Below, piece by piece: positions 1 to 9,084 of a DNA stretch of 35,330 nucleotides (the first letter of the stretch is position 1; each line of letters begins with the position of its first letter). The stretch covers positions 1-35,330 of the forward strand of contig NZ_JAJFUC010000046.1 of assembly GCF_021372645.1 (NCBI RefSeq), given 5' to 3'. Origin of the DNA: Clostridium sp. Its GTDB lineage: Bacteria > Bacillota > Clostridia > Clostridiales > Clostridiaceae. A program made the translations under genes and the position numbers. The notes beneath the pieces were generated by a model. The model was not told where the DNA came from, did not search any database, and saw only the letters and a program-made list of their open reading frames with translations.

Positions 1-23
1 TCCGCTTCGGTTCCTGAACACAA

Positions 24-70
24 CAAAAAAGCCCTACATATGACCGTTTTTTAGTCATACATAGAGCTTT
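24..70 (-). terminator. Rho-independent terminator of the GTPase operon (copy A of a repeated 3' module)
   Basis: On the minus strand a stem of about 15 bp (arms near 29-45 and 53-69) is followed by a run of six U (positions 25-30). It lies about 130 bp beyond the stop of the 581-aa GTPase. The same structure with compensating base changes occurs at 4279-4322 after the TrlF gene. Positions 1-23 hold nothing I recognise. Confidence 0.8.
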
Positions 71-143
71 ATTTTTTCGAAACTTTATTATAATTTTTTC
101 AAACTATTTTTGAAATTTCGAAAGTTTATTGGGAATGAACATA

Positions 144-172
144 GTAACAAATAGTCTTAGACTATTTGTTAC
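144..172. repeat. Perfect 13-bp hairpin, part of repeated 3' module copy A
   Basis: Arms 144-156 and 160-172 are perfectly complementary around a 3-nt loop. It sits just after the stop of the 581-aa GTPase (minus strand) and before the terminator at 24-70. A hairpin of the same size and place occurs at 4354-4382, followed by the same ATGTTCATT-like string. Between the hairpin and the terminator, copy A alone has a 15-bp direct repeat (75-89 and 116-130) centred on TTTCGAAA. Confidence 0.75.
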
Positions 173-199
173 AGAAATAAGGGATTAACTATCTGTACC

Positions 200-1945
200 T
201 TATGAATTTTTATTTATTTCATTAACTATTTCTTTTATCTCTTCTTGAATTTCTATTAATTCTTGAGCATTCTTAGATTTTATTATATCTTTATTTCTTA
301 AAGAATTTGACTCATATTCTATATTATTTAATTCCTTTTCATATATATTTTTTACTATATCTTTTTTTGCTTCATTAAAGTTTTTTCTAATATCATTTGC
401 TAAAGTTCTAAAGTTATCCCTTGTTTGAATTCTTGCATTCTTTATATTGTCTTCATATTTATCTTCTTCATATTCATCATAAAATGCTATAACTGGCGCA
501 ACTAAAGCTCCAACTACGCCGACTCCCTTACCTACCTTTGATAACACTTCTCCTGCCTTTCCTATCTTTCCAGCTATTTTAACTGCTTCGTATGGTTTGA
601 ATTTCTTTCCAAAAAAACTTCCTACTTTCAAAACAAATTTATGAGCATCACTTCCAGCTAACGCCTTGATGCCCTTCTCAACAGCATCAGAATTAGTACA
701 CCAGCTTTTAATTCCATTTCCTGATACACCTAAAAACTTACTAATATTCTTTAATGCATCAGGTGATTTTTTTATCTTTGTTAAATCCTGCTTTTCGCTT
801 AAATTAACGTTAACATCAATTTCAGCATTGAAATCATTAAGTATATCTTTATATAATGCTGTATTCTCAAGTTGATTTATCTTCTTAATTAAATTATCTA
901 TTTCATAATCTAATATTTCTTCTATTTCATTAACACATTTCTCACATAATGTATCAATCTTCATCTTTGCTTCTTCTAATTCATACTCCAATTCATTTAC
1001 ATTAAAATCACTTGAAATTTTATCAATAATTCTATTTGATAGCTGTATTATTTCATTGTATGAATTATCAATAACTGTGTTAATTTTCTGCTCTGTTAGT
1101 CGCTTGCTTTCGCTCACTAAAAATTTTTTTCTTGTAAGTAACTCTTGGATTTTTATATTTGAATCTTCTGTTGTTATATCATTTAATACTTTTGTAAAAT
1201 GAGTCTCTATAACATTGAGTTTAGATAATAATCTTCCAAGTATTCCTCTCTCATATACAAATTCATTAATACTATTAATAACTTCATGAAAATTACTCAT
1301 TTCTATTAATTCTTTTTTATCTTCTTCGTTAGTTTCTATTAATCCTTCTAAATAGTCTTTAGCATCTATAAACGTTACTCTAAAATCACTTAACTTTAAT
1401 GGTTGTATAACTTTTTTGACATCATTTTCCCAATTAGGCTTATTATTTATAGATTCTAATGATGTTTTATTTATAACTAACATCATTTTATAATACTTAT
1501 TCTTTTCAAAGGCAATTTTTCTAAAGTCTTTTGCTATTAAATCATCAAATCCTTGTGTTGTTACAACATATACAAGTAAATCTGCTAAATCCATATGCCT
1601 ATACGATATTTCATCATGCTCAGAATTCTCTGTATGTATTCCGGGGGTGTCTATTAATATAATATCGTTCCACTCGTATTCCTTTGCTTTATCTGTAGTG
1701 ACGTTTTGCCCTATTCTAATATTACTATTTTCAGTTATTGCAGATATAATTGATGATTTCCCCGCTGAGTATTGTCCAATAAACGCTACATTAAATTTAT
1801 TTTTTTTATTTAATGTATTAGAATCATTAATGTATTCCTCTATAAAACTATGTTTATTTGTATATACATCGTTTATAGTATGTTCAAGTCTATCTTTTAC
1901 ATTATCTATTTTCTTATTTATCTCTGAAAATATTAATCCTTCCAT
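200..1945 (-). CDS. Dynamin-like GTPase, second gene of a GTPase pair
   Basis: 581 aa. G1/P-loop GQYSAGKSS at about 57-65, G3 DTPG at 99-102 and a G4-like NKTS at 159-162 (canonical is NKxD). The remainder is mainly long helices, with a glycine/hydrophobic segment around 459-487 that could insert in or contact membrane. This is the layout of bacterial dynamin-like and related large GTPases. It follows the 720-aa GTPase by 2 nt; its GAGGAGG ribosome binding site lies inside the last codons of that gene, so the two are translationally coupled and probably act together, perhaps as a hetero-oligomer at the membrane. Paired dynamin-like GTPases occur in Leo/defence contexts, but the role here is inferred. 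Confidence 0.85.
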   Translation of the reverse strand: MEGLIFSEINKKIDNVKDRLEHTINDVYTNKHSFIEEYINDSNTLNKKNKFNVAFIGQYSAGKSSIISAITENSNIRIGQNVTTDKAKEYEWNDIILIDTPGIHTENSEHDEISYRHMDLADLLVYVVTTQGFDDLIAKDFRKIAFEKNKYYKMMLVINKTSLESINNKPNWENDVKKVIQPLKLSDFRVTFIDAKDYLEGLIETNEEDKKELIEMSNFHEVINSINEFVYERGILGRLLSKLNVIETHFTKVLNDITTEDSNIKIQELLTRKKFLVSESKRLTEQKINTVIDNSYNEIIQLSNRIIDKISSDFNVNELEYELEEAKMKIDTLCEKCVNEIEEILDYEIDNLIKKINQLENTALYKDILNDFNAEIDVNVNLSEKQDLTKIKKSPDALKNISKFLGVSGNGIKSWCTNSDAVEKGIKALAGSDAHKFVLKVGSFFGKKFKPYEAVKIAGKIGKAGEVLSKVGKGVGVVGALVAPVIAFYDEYEEDKYEDNIKNARIQTRDNFRTLANDIRKNFNEAKKDIVKNIYEKELNNIEYESNSLRNKDIIKSKNAQELIEIQEEIKEIVNEINKNS

Positions 1946-1947
1946 TT

Positions 1948-4092
1948 TTATACCTCCTCAATGTTAATATTAAAATCATCCAATATTCTATTAGTTAATT
2001 TAATATTTCTACCGCCCTTACCTATAATGTGCCTTATGTCATCTTTTTTGGCTTTTATAACTATATCTTTTGAATTAAATTCTACATCTATATTATCAAT
2101 AATTGCAGGATACAAAGCTCTTTTTAATAACTCTTTAGAATCATTAATAAATTCCACATAGATTATTCTTTCTCCAATTATATTTCTGAGAATCTCTCTA
2201 TATTTATTATATTTTAAGAAAATATCTTCTTTTACTAATATCTTACTCATTATTCCTTGTTCTCTTGCAATTCTTATAACATCTGATTTCAATTCTTGTG
2301 AGAATGTCTGCCTATATATCTCTCTGTATAATTCGGTATTTTCTGTATCAACATTTTTACGTATCTCTAATGCTATTACTTTTACATTATCTAAATATGC
2401 TTCTAAAGTCTTTATCTTTTTTTCTAAAACATTATTTATATTTTCATATAAAGGATTTAGAATATTCTTTTTAAAATGTTTTTGTAATAATTTTTTTGTT
2501 TCTAAGTCCCCTTTATTTATGCTTTTTTTCATATTCATTTTTGCTTGAGACTTTTGCTTATCATATCTCTTACTATCAGTACCAAAGAACCATGATATAC
2601 CTGTAAGTATTGCTCCTCCTATACCTATTAGTCCACCAACCCATCCAGCTGGATTCCAGAAATTTGTTAAACTAAATAAAAATATTCCATCTAATACTAC
2701 TGACCCCCATCTTGCTACTCTCCCTATAACACCCTTCTTTAAATTTTTAACTCCATTTAAGTCATTATCAAAATTTAAATTGCTTATTTCAAATTCAAAT
2801 TGTCTATAAAATTCATTTAAATTTCTATTTGCCTCTTCATATAATTCCTTATATATCTCATTAACTTTACCTTCTATATTATGAACTTTTACTCCGTCAT
2901 TCCATAACCTTTCTATTCTTTTATCACCTGCGTATCTATCAATAAAATCATCTACCTCTGACAGCATCTCATTATATATTTTACCTACTTCTACATCTAT
3001 CGTTTTTTTTCCTTTCTTTTCAAAATCAAGAAACCATTCTTTAATGTCTTTATGTTTTTCTTTAATATATTTAATTCTCGGTTTTATCTCTTTATAACTA
3101 TCCCAAAAAACATTTTCTAAACTATTTAAATACAATATATATTCATCCCTAAAAGTTAATACTCTTTTTTGCCTGCCCTCATTTATAATTATATCTCTAA
3201 GTAAATATTTAACTTTGTTAATTTGAGATGCATTATATAATTTCATTTTTAATTCTTCATCTTCTGTCCGTGTGCTTTCAAATCCAGCCATTGCATGAAT
3301 TGGAATAATATCAATTTTATCAGTTCCTAAATATTTTTTACAGTAATCCTTTATTCTATTAACATGCCCTTCTTGTCCTTTTATACTAACTACCTCATTA
3401 TAATTTTTTAAAAATCTCCTCATATATATATCTTTATCTATGGCTTGTTTTACATTCAGTAAAATTACAATTGGTTTATTTAATGATTTTAATTCTACTA
3501 ATTTTTCAAATTCTGACTCTTGTATGCTATCACTTACTACTAAAAATAGTATTAAATCCGCTTCACTAATAATACTCTCTGCTAACTTAACATCGTCATC
3601 GCCTTCATATGCAGATATACCCGGAGTATCAATTATCCTTAAGTTATTCCAAGTATATTCTTTTATATCTCTTGTTGTTCTTTGTGAACCTTGTCCTATT
3701 GTATTACCATCGCCATTAGTTAGCGTTTCTCTAAGTGTACTTTTACCTGCTTTTGTTCTTCCAAATAATGCAACTGTAAATTTACTAAGATTCTCTTTTT
3801 TCTTTTGTAATGTATTATTAATATACCCTATACCATCTCCTATTTTTTCATCTATTACTGAATTTAACTGTAACAATGTTTCTTTAAGTTTATCATCTTT
3901 TAAAACACCAATACTCTCTATTTCATTTATAAACTCATTTAAGTCATTTTCTTTATCTTTTAACATTGAGCCTAAATTATTAAATTGGGTATCTAACCTT
4001 TTTGCTTCTTCATTCGCTATAAATTTACACTCATCTAAAGAATTTAAGTATTCCTCATAAGTACACTTATTATTAATCTTTGTATTAACCAT
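1948..4092 (-). CDS. Dynamin-like GTPase with C-terminal NusA-like tandem KH region
   Basis: Numbering is from an upstream ATG at 4110. The start at 4092 (residue 7) is preferred because GGGGGAT stands about 10 nt before it and the 4110 ATG has no ribosome binding site. G1 GRTKAGKST at 117-125, G3 DTPG at 161-164, G4 degenerate (NVKQ, 219-222). A hydrophobic stretch at about 470-510 resembles a dynamin paddle or membrane segment. The last 110 residues resemble the NusA KH1-KH2 module: IAREQG..SKI at about 614-623, a GERI/ALYPA linker, then GKGGRN at 697-702, the KH GxxG loop. The equivalent loop of the first KH is degenerate. GTPase activity and RNA binding are inferred. First gene of the pair. 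Confidence 0.85.
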   Translation of the reverse strand: MVNTKINNKCTYEEYLNSLDECKFIANEEAKRLDTQFNNLGSMLKDKENDLNEFINEIESIGVLKDDKLKETLLQLNSVIDEKIGDGIGYINNTLQKKKENLSKFTVALFGRTKAGKSTLRETLTNGDGNTIGQGSQRTTRDIKEYTWNNLRIIDTPGISAYEGDDDVKLAESIISEADLILFLVVSDSIQESEFEKLVELKSLNKPIVILLNVKQAIDKDIYMRRFLKNYNEVVSIKGQEGHVNRIKDYCKKYLGTDKIDIIPIHAMAGFESTRTEDEELKMKLYNASQINKVKYLLRDIIINEGRQKRVLTFRDEYILYLNSLENVFWDSYKEIKPRIKYIKEKHKDIKEWFLDFEKKGKKTIDVEVGKIYNEMLSEVDDFIDRYAGDKRIERLWNDGVKVHNIEGKVNEIYKELYEEANRNLNEFYRQFEFEISNLNFDNDLNGVKNLKKGVIGRVARWGSVVLDGIFLFSLTNFWNPAGWVGGLIGIGGAILTGISWFFGTDSKRYDKQKSQAKMNMKKSINKGDLETKKLLQKHFKKNILNPLYENINNVLEKKIKTLEAYLDNVKVIALEIRKNVDTENTELYREIYRQTFSQELKSDVIRIAREQGIMSKILVKEDIFLKYNKYREILRNIIGERIIYVEFINDSKELLKRALYPAIIDNIDVEFNSKDIVIKAKKDDIRHIIGKGGRNIKLTNRILDDFNINIEEV

Positions 4093-4278
4093 TATTATAT
4101 TATCCCCCATGAAATTTTTGTTTTATTTTCATTTATAGTATATTATTCACGCATCTCATTATAAATTATACCATCTTATCCTTAATTTTTATTATCTGTT
4201 TTATATTATTATCAATGATGATTGTTTTTTAATTAGTTCTACATTATTTCTCAACATTTTCGCCATTGGAAAGACAGC

Positions 4279-4322
4279 AAAAAGCCTATCTATGACCTTT
4301 ATTAGGTCATAGATAGAGGTTT
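4279..4322 (-). terminator. Rho-independent terminator after the TrlF gene (copy B of repeated 3' module)
   Basis: Stem of about 15 bp (left arm 4281-4297, right arm 4304-4320) with a short U run at its minus-strand 3' side (4279-4283). Equivalent to the terminator at 24-70. The 4111-4278 stretch beyond it must hold the promoter of the GTPase operon; I see a TATAAT-like box but no convincing -35. Confidence 0.75.
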
Positions 4323-4353
4323 ATTTTTCTAAACTTTTTTAGCAATGAACATA

Positions 4354-4382
4354 GTAGTAAATAGTTATAAACTATTTATTAC
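4354..4382. repeat. 13-bp hairpin, part of repeated 3' module copy B
   Basis: Arms 4354-4366 and 4370-4382, 3-nt loop, one imperfect pair. Compared with 144-172 at least two base pairs have changed on both sides (C-G to T-A), so the pairing has been kept while the sequence drifted. It lies directly after the TrlF stop codon. Confidence 0.7.
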
Positions 4383-4392
4383 AGAATTAAAA

Positions 4393-7203
4393 TTATGCTT
4401 TTTTATTCAAACAATACCTTTCCTCTCTTTTTAGAAACGCTATATCTCCGCCTTCTAAAATATCACATACATCATTTCTAATTTCTATGTTTTCAAGCCC
4501 ACCACTAAAATATTTTATCTTTGCTTCTCCATTTTTAGTGTTATCTGCAAATTTTGCTACTATAACTTGTTCACTATCTGTGTTAACAACTAAATTAGGA
4601 TTATGTGTTGCTATTATTACTTGCCTTTTCTTTTTTATTTGTCTGATATCATTAACTAAGTCTAAGTACACAGACTTATTATCTAAATTATCTTCTGGTT
4701 GGTCTATCAATAACGGTTTCGTACTATTATCAAGTTTCAAGAAAATTTTCATTAATACAAGTCCTTTTTGACCGGGCGATAAAGTTTCTAACGCCCTTCC
4801 CTTAAAATTAATAAAATAGTTTACTTCATAATAGTCATCAAAAATCCAATCATAAAATGATGCTATATCAAATCCACTTTTAACCAAAGATTCATAATCT
4901 CTATTTTCCCCAAACACTTCACTTATAAATGAATCGTTATTAATCCAATTTAATAATAAATCAATATCTGGTAGTTCATCTTCTACATTTTTACTATCAA
5001 TTTCTGCTAATTTATTAATTAACTTTTCTGTTAATATTTCTTTTATTTTTTCTTGTGAATTACCTTTTCCATGCCTAATTATTGAATCTTCAATTGAAAA
5101 GAATTTATCAGTGTTAAACTCTATCTTTACATTGAAACTTATATTATTATCATTTTCTAACTTCATCTTTAATTGTTCATATCTTTGCTTTTGTTGAATC
5201 TTATTTCTTATTAATTCTAAATACTTACTTTGCAATTGAATTCTTAATTCTTGAATTTGCTTTATATTATTATCCAAATTTATTTTTTCTGTTTGTAAAC
5301 TTTTAAGTTCCTTTTCAACTATACTTTTACCTTCAAACCACTTTTTAGTGATATTCTGCTGTTCTTCTAAATTTTTATTCAATTCTTCCAACGGTTTAAT
5401 ATTGCTTATATTCTCGCTTAATTGATTATGTAATTCCATCTGTTCTTTTTTTAATGTGCTGATTCGTTCTTTAATTCCATCTGATTTTAACACATCTAAT
5501 TTAATTTCAAGATTTGTTATCATATTTTTATTTAAATATTTATATGTATTACTCTTTATATTTAAGTTGTTGTAAAAATTTTGTTTTAACGTATTTATTT
5601 CACTATTTAGCCACTGACCGAACTCATTTATTTCATTTTGTTCTTTCGTATTTATATCCATTTTAGTTTTTAGCTCTTGTTCATAACCAATTAATTTTTT
5701 ATATTGTTCTTCTTGTTCATCTGTAAAATTTGTAACTATCTTAGGTTGATTATTTAAATAATTATTTAACTCAACTTTTTTATTTTCAATAGCACTATTA
5801 ATCTTTTCCATTTTTTTAGTTATTTCAGTTAATTCGTAAATCTTTTTGTCTAATCTTTTAATTATTTCAATAGCACTCTTTGCTTTTTCATCAAATTCAC
5901 TAACATCAGGATATGTAGATAAAATTATATCTTTAATGAATTCTTGAAATTTATCTTTCTCATCGCAATAACTTTCTAACTCTTTTAAAGATAAATATCT
6001 TACTTTAGCATGTTTATCAGTACTACTCTTAGCATCTTCTCCATTAAATGTATGTGACTTTTTAGCCCCACCCAAATATTGAATATCTAAATTAGTTCCT
6101 TTTATTACTTCCTTTGCTCTATTATAGAACGAATATGGATTCTTTTTATCTTTTTCATATATACCTTCTTCATTTGATATGGAAAGTAAATCTAATAATG
6201 CAGTTTTTCCCGCTCCTTTCTCACCTATTATAGATACTAAGCCACTATTTAATTCAAGTTTTCCATTTTCAAACCATCCATTACTATTTGATATGCTTAT
6301 ACTATCTATTATATTTGTCTTATTTTCATTATAAAAAGGATTTGTCTCCTGTATTTTTATTCTTTCTTTTGTTTCAATTAATATTTGTTTTAAACCTTCA
6401 TAGGTTTTATCTGCTTTTATCCAAGTTAAACATCTATAATTTGATGCCTCTAATTGTTCAAAATTATGTATATCATCAGAATGAATCAATACTTTTTCTC
6501 CAAAATTATCAAGAACCATTTGCTTCTTTGAGAAATTATCATCTGGGGATGCAGTAAAGAAAGCATCAACTTTGTTATATAACGCTTCTTTAAATTGTCT
6601 AAGTTGAGTACCTTTCTCAAGGTTATTCCATTCTTTATATCCTAAAAGTGTAAATACTTTATCTTTCCAAGTTTTGCTCTCGATAACGCCAAATACTTCT
6701 TCTTTTGATGGAATTGTAGCTTCAAATCCCTTTTTAATGTCTCCACCACATTCAATAATATTTTTACGACTTAAAATTTTTGTTTTATGTATTTCTAATT
6801 GTGATAGATGAATTTGTTCTATAAATTCTTCCTTTATCTTTTTAATTTCACTTTTCCATTTTGTATCTTCTATATTAAATAGAATATGTAAATTAATTCT
6901 TTGAAACTTACTTCCACTCGCTGAAGCAAACGTATCTATTCTGAATTCTAATATTGGAAATATCTTTTTTATATTTCCTAATCGACCTTGATTCATTTTA
7001 TAGTCCATTACTTTTTCAAAACCATCTATAAAATAATAATCATTTATCCCTATAACGTCTACATCCTTAGGCAAATTTTCTAAATGAGTTATAAAATTCT
7101 CCCATGTTTCTTCATCATCAGCACCATACTTATTACATATTGATTTAGGTGTATGTATATGTAAATCCCATTTGCTCCAAACAGAACCTTTATTAGATTT
7201 CAT
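4393..7203 (-). CDS. TrlF-type protein: PHP-like N-terminus plus SMC/ABC-like ATPase
   Basis: About 936 aa from the ATG at 7203, chosen because AGAGGAG lies 8 nt upstream; in-frame GTG codons at 7212 and 7209 are too close to that site. The N-terminus has a PHP-type metal motif DLHIHTPKS (about 16-24). Walker A GEKGAGKT lies near residue 331, followed by about 400 residues of coiled coil. Then an ABC-like signature SPGQKG (about 811), Walker B PLLIDQPEDNLDN (about 833) and H-loop ATHN (about 868). This is the architecture of TrlF-family AAA-like/ABC ATPases, which occur in defence islands; the PHP part suggests a phosphoesterase or nuclease activity driven by the ATPase. Monocistronic, with its own terminator. 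Confidence 0.85.
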   Translation of the reverse strand: MKSNKGSVWSKWDLHIHTPKSICNKYGADDEETWENFITHLENLPKDVDVIGINDYYFIDGFEKVMDYKMNQGRLGNIKKIFPILEFRIDTFASASGSKFQRINLHILFNIEDTKWKSEIKKIKEEFIEQIHLSQLEIHKTKILSRKNIIECGGDIKKGFEATIPSKEEVFGVIESKTWKDKVFTLLGYKEWNNLEKGTQLRQFKEALYNKVDAFFTASPDDNFSKKQMVLDNFGEKVLIHSDDIHNFEQLEASNYRCLTWIKADKTYEGLKQILIETKERIKIQETNPFYNENKTNIIDSISISNSNGWFENGKLELNSGLVSIIGEKGAGKTALLDLLSISNEEGIYEKDKKNPYSFYNRAKEVIKGTNLDIQYLGGAKKSHTFNGEDAKSSTDKHAKVRYLSLKELESYCDEKDKFQEFIKDIILSTYPDVSEFDEKAKSAIEIIKRLDKKIYELTEITKKMEKINSAIENKKVELNNYLNNQPKIVTNFTDEQEEQYKKLIGYEQELKTKMDINTKEQNEINEFGQWLNSEINTLKQNFYNNLNIKSNTYKYLNKNMITNLEIKLDVLKSDGIKERISTLKKEQMELHNQLSENISNIKPLEELNKNLEEQQNITKKWFEGKSIVEKELKSLQTEKINLDNNIKQIQELRIQLQSKYLELIRNKIQQKQRYEQLKMKLENDNNISFNVKIEFNTDKFFSIEDSIIRHGKGNSQEKIKEILTEKLINKLAEIDSKNVEDELPDIDLLLNWINNDSFISEVFGENRDYESLVKSGFDIASFYDWIFDDYYEVNYFINFKGRALETLSPGQKGLVLMKIFLKLDNSTKPLLIDQPEDNLDNKSVYLDLVNDIRQIKKKRQVIIATHNPNLVVNTDSEQVIVAKFADNTKNGEAKIKYFSGGLENIEIRNDVCDILEGGDIAFLKREERYCLNKKA

Positions 7204-7332
7204 TTTCACCACTCCTCTTTTTATCTATATAAATAATTCAATAAAAAGAAGAATATTCCTTCTAAAATGTCAACTTTTTGTATATATTATGTAATAAACT
7301 TATATTTTTCAAATAAGTAAGGAGGTTTCTTT

Positions 7333-7548
7333 ATGCATATAGATTGGAAATGTAAAAACTGTGGTCAATATCACACAAGTTTAATAGAAAATTTAATGGT
7401 AAAAAATAATGAAAATTTTAATTTATCATGTTCTACATGTTCTGCAACATCAACTTTTAGAATTCTATCAATAAAATATTCTGCTAATTGTTCTGTTTCT
7501 AATGACCAAAATGATGCTATTGATAAGCAATGCATTCTAATATACTGA
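7333..7548 (+). CDS. Small CxxC zinc-ribbon-like protein
   Basis: 71 aa with an excellent ribosome binding site (AAGGAGG, 8 nt before ATG). Two CxxC pairs (WKCKNCGQ near residue 7 and LSCSTCSA near residue 33) could bind one zinc. It is the only plus-strand gene before 29.9 kb and lies between the transposition genes and the TrlF gene. I do not recognise the family; a DNA- or RNA-binding accessory role is possible. The stop codon lies inside the terminator stem that follows. Confidence 0.65.
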   Translation: MHIDWKCKNCGQYHTSLIENLMVKNNENFNLSCSTCSATSTFRILSIKYSANCSVSNDQNDAIDKQCILIY

Positions 7549-7576
7549 TTTATTCATATGGAAAAATCAGTATATT
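7539..7576. terminator. Bidirectional hairpin terminator
   Basis: Perfect 13-bp arms at 7539-7551 and 7564-7576 with a 12-nt loop. A TTTT stretch lies at the plus-strand 3' side and an A-rich stretch on the other. It sits between the convergent 71-aa gene and tniQ and can serve both. Confidence 0.7.
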
Positions 7577-7614
7577 TTAAATTTCAAATATATTGATTTT
7601 TTTCAATTATACAA

Positions 7615-9084
7615 TTAATTTAAATTATTTCTTATACCTGCTTTTGCTCTCACCTTCCACTCACTTATAATTTCATCATTAAAGCAATTTTCTTTTACCC
7701 ATTCTATTCTTCTTTTTTGAAAATCCTCAACTGATTCCGCATTTTTTTGTATGTATTCATTACATTTAGGCATTTTACTAATATATCTTTGCAATAAATA
7801 TAAACTTCCGGTTTTTCTACCTATGAGACTTATAGTAATTCTTTCAGGCTTATCTTTGGAATTTATTATTTCCTCTACAACCACTTTTGCTTTTTTTAAA
7901 ATCTCTTCATCTCTTCCATTCCAGTCAATATTCTTTATACCAATATTTTTCTTTCTACTTGGTGAATTATCTTCTAACCATTTCTTATCATATTTATAAA
8001 GCCAAGTATACGTTGAATGGTCAATCTGCCTTAGTTCTGTTTTTGATTTGTTAGGGTTATTTATCATTAATAAGTTCCATCTTTTTCTATATACATCTTT
8101 ATCTTTCTCACTTTTTTCAGTTAATGTTCTATCATTACTATAAATATTAAATTCATTACTATTGAATAATTCTTGAATATTTATCTTAAGAAAATCTATT
8201 ACTAACAAGTGATATAATGGATGAAAAAAAGTTCTATGTTTCCTTGTTATTTTAGTTAACCAACTTCTACTATCAGCAAATTTATAATCACCACCTATTA
8301 ACTCGAGGTAGTTTTTTCCATAATATTCTACAAATCTATTGTGTAGAGTGTCTTGATTTATTTTAAATTTATTATCTGCTATTCCTATTTCCACAAGCCT
8401 TTTAACATAATATTCTCTAAAACAATTCATACTTTTATACTCATGATGATGATTTAGAATTAAGTTAGAATTTATTATTAGTGATGATTGTTTTTTTATA
8501 ATTTCTTCATTTATATTATCTACTAATGCTTTTTCTGGTAAATCCTTATGGTTAATATTAATAAATTCTTGTCTATTTCTAATATATTTATTATCAATTT
8601 CATATAATGAAATTTTATGTTTACCACATATAAGTACACCTGCTAATTGATGCTCTCTACGCCAATATCCCTCTCCATGCTTTTCTTTATCTTCTTCAAA
8701 ACATTTTCTGCAATATTTAAGACTATTGATATTATTAATAGAATTATTGCTTAATCCTAATGTAGCAAATATTTTTGAACCTCCATTTCCTATCATTTGG
8801 CCATATACTAAATTAGCCCTTTCATTATTTGAAAAGGCTAAATAATATCTATATAAAGTTGTTTTATTAATCAAATCATCTTCATTTAACTTATATTTAT
8901 TAGGTATATGCTCTCTCAATTCTTTTATATTAGATGGTAGATGCTTACTTGCTACTATTGTTTCTTTTCCATACAATTCTCTTAAAACATTTTTTGAATT
9001 AGTATTACCACTCCATACCTTATATCTTGCTATAACACTATATAAAGTTTCATCTGGATACGGTAATGGAAAAAAATGAACCAC
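7615..9084 (-). CDS. tniQ: TniQ/TnsD family target-selection protein
   Basis: 489 aa, GTG start at 9084 in the sequence TAGTG shared with the tnsC stop; GAGGTGAG just upstream serves as ribosome binding site. The N-terminus FFPLPYPDETLYSVIARY is the TniQ-family signature. A zinc-binding cluster C-x2-C ... H ... C-x2-H follows at about 127-160 (CRKC, EHQLAG, CGKH). The protein is longer than the TniQ of CRISPR-associated transposons and close to TnsD size, so the C-terminal part may read a specific chromosomal or plasmid target. It would join TnsC to the target DNA. Last gene of the operon. Confidence 0.9.
   Translation of the reverse strand: MVHFFPLPYPDETLYSVIARYKVWSGNTNSKNVLRELYGKETIVASKHLPSNIKELREHIPNKYKLNEDDLINKTTLYRYYLAFSNNERANLVYGQMIGNGGSKIFATLGLSNNSINNINSLKYCRKCFEEDKEKHGEGYWRREHQLAGVLICGKHKISLYEIDNKYIRNRQEFININHKDLPEKALVDNINEEIIKKQSSLIINSNLILNHHHEYKSMNCFREYYVKRLVEIGIADNKFKINQDTLHNRFVEYYGKNYLELIGGDYKFADSRSWLTKITRKHRTFFHPLYHLLVIDFLKINIQELFNSNEFNIYSNDRTLTEKSEKDKDVYRKRWNLLMINNPNKSKTELRQIDHSTYTWLYKYDKKWLEDNSPSRKKNIGIKNIDWNGRDEEILKKAKVVVEEIINSKDKPERITISLIGRKTGSLYLLQRYISKMPKCNEYIQKNAESVEDFQKRRIEWVKENCFNDEIISEWKVRAKAGIRNNLN

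Noticed and set aside
24-172. The hairpins after each cassette as integron attC sites
   Set aside because: They follow genes like attC sites, but the GTTRRRY/RYYYAAC core is absent and no integron integrase is in the window.
1948-4092. An Era-type ribosome assembly GTPase, because of GTPase plus KH
   Set aside because: Far too long, with dynamin-like helical body and hydrophobic paddle; the KH part matches NusA better than Era.
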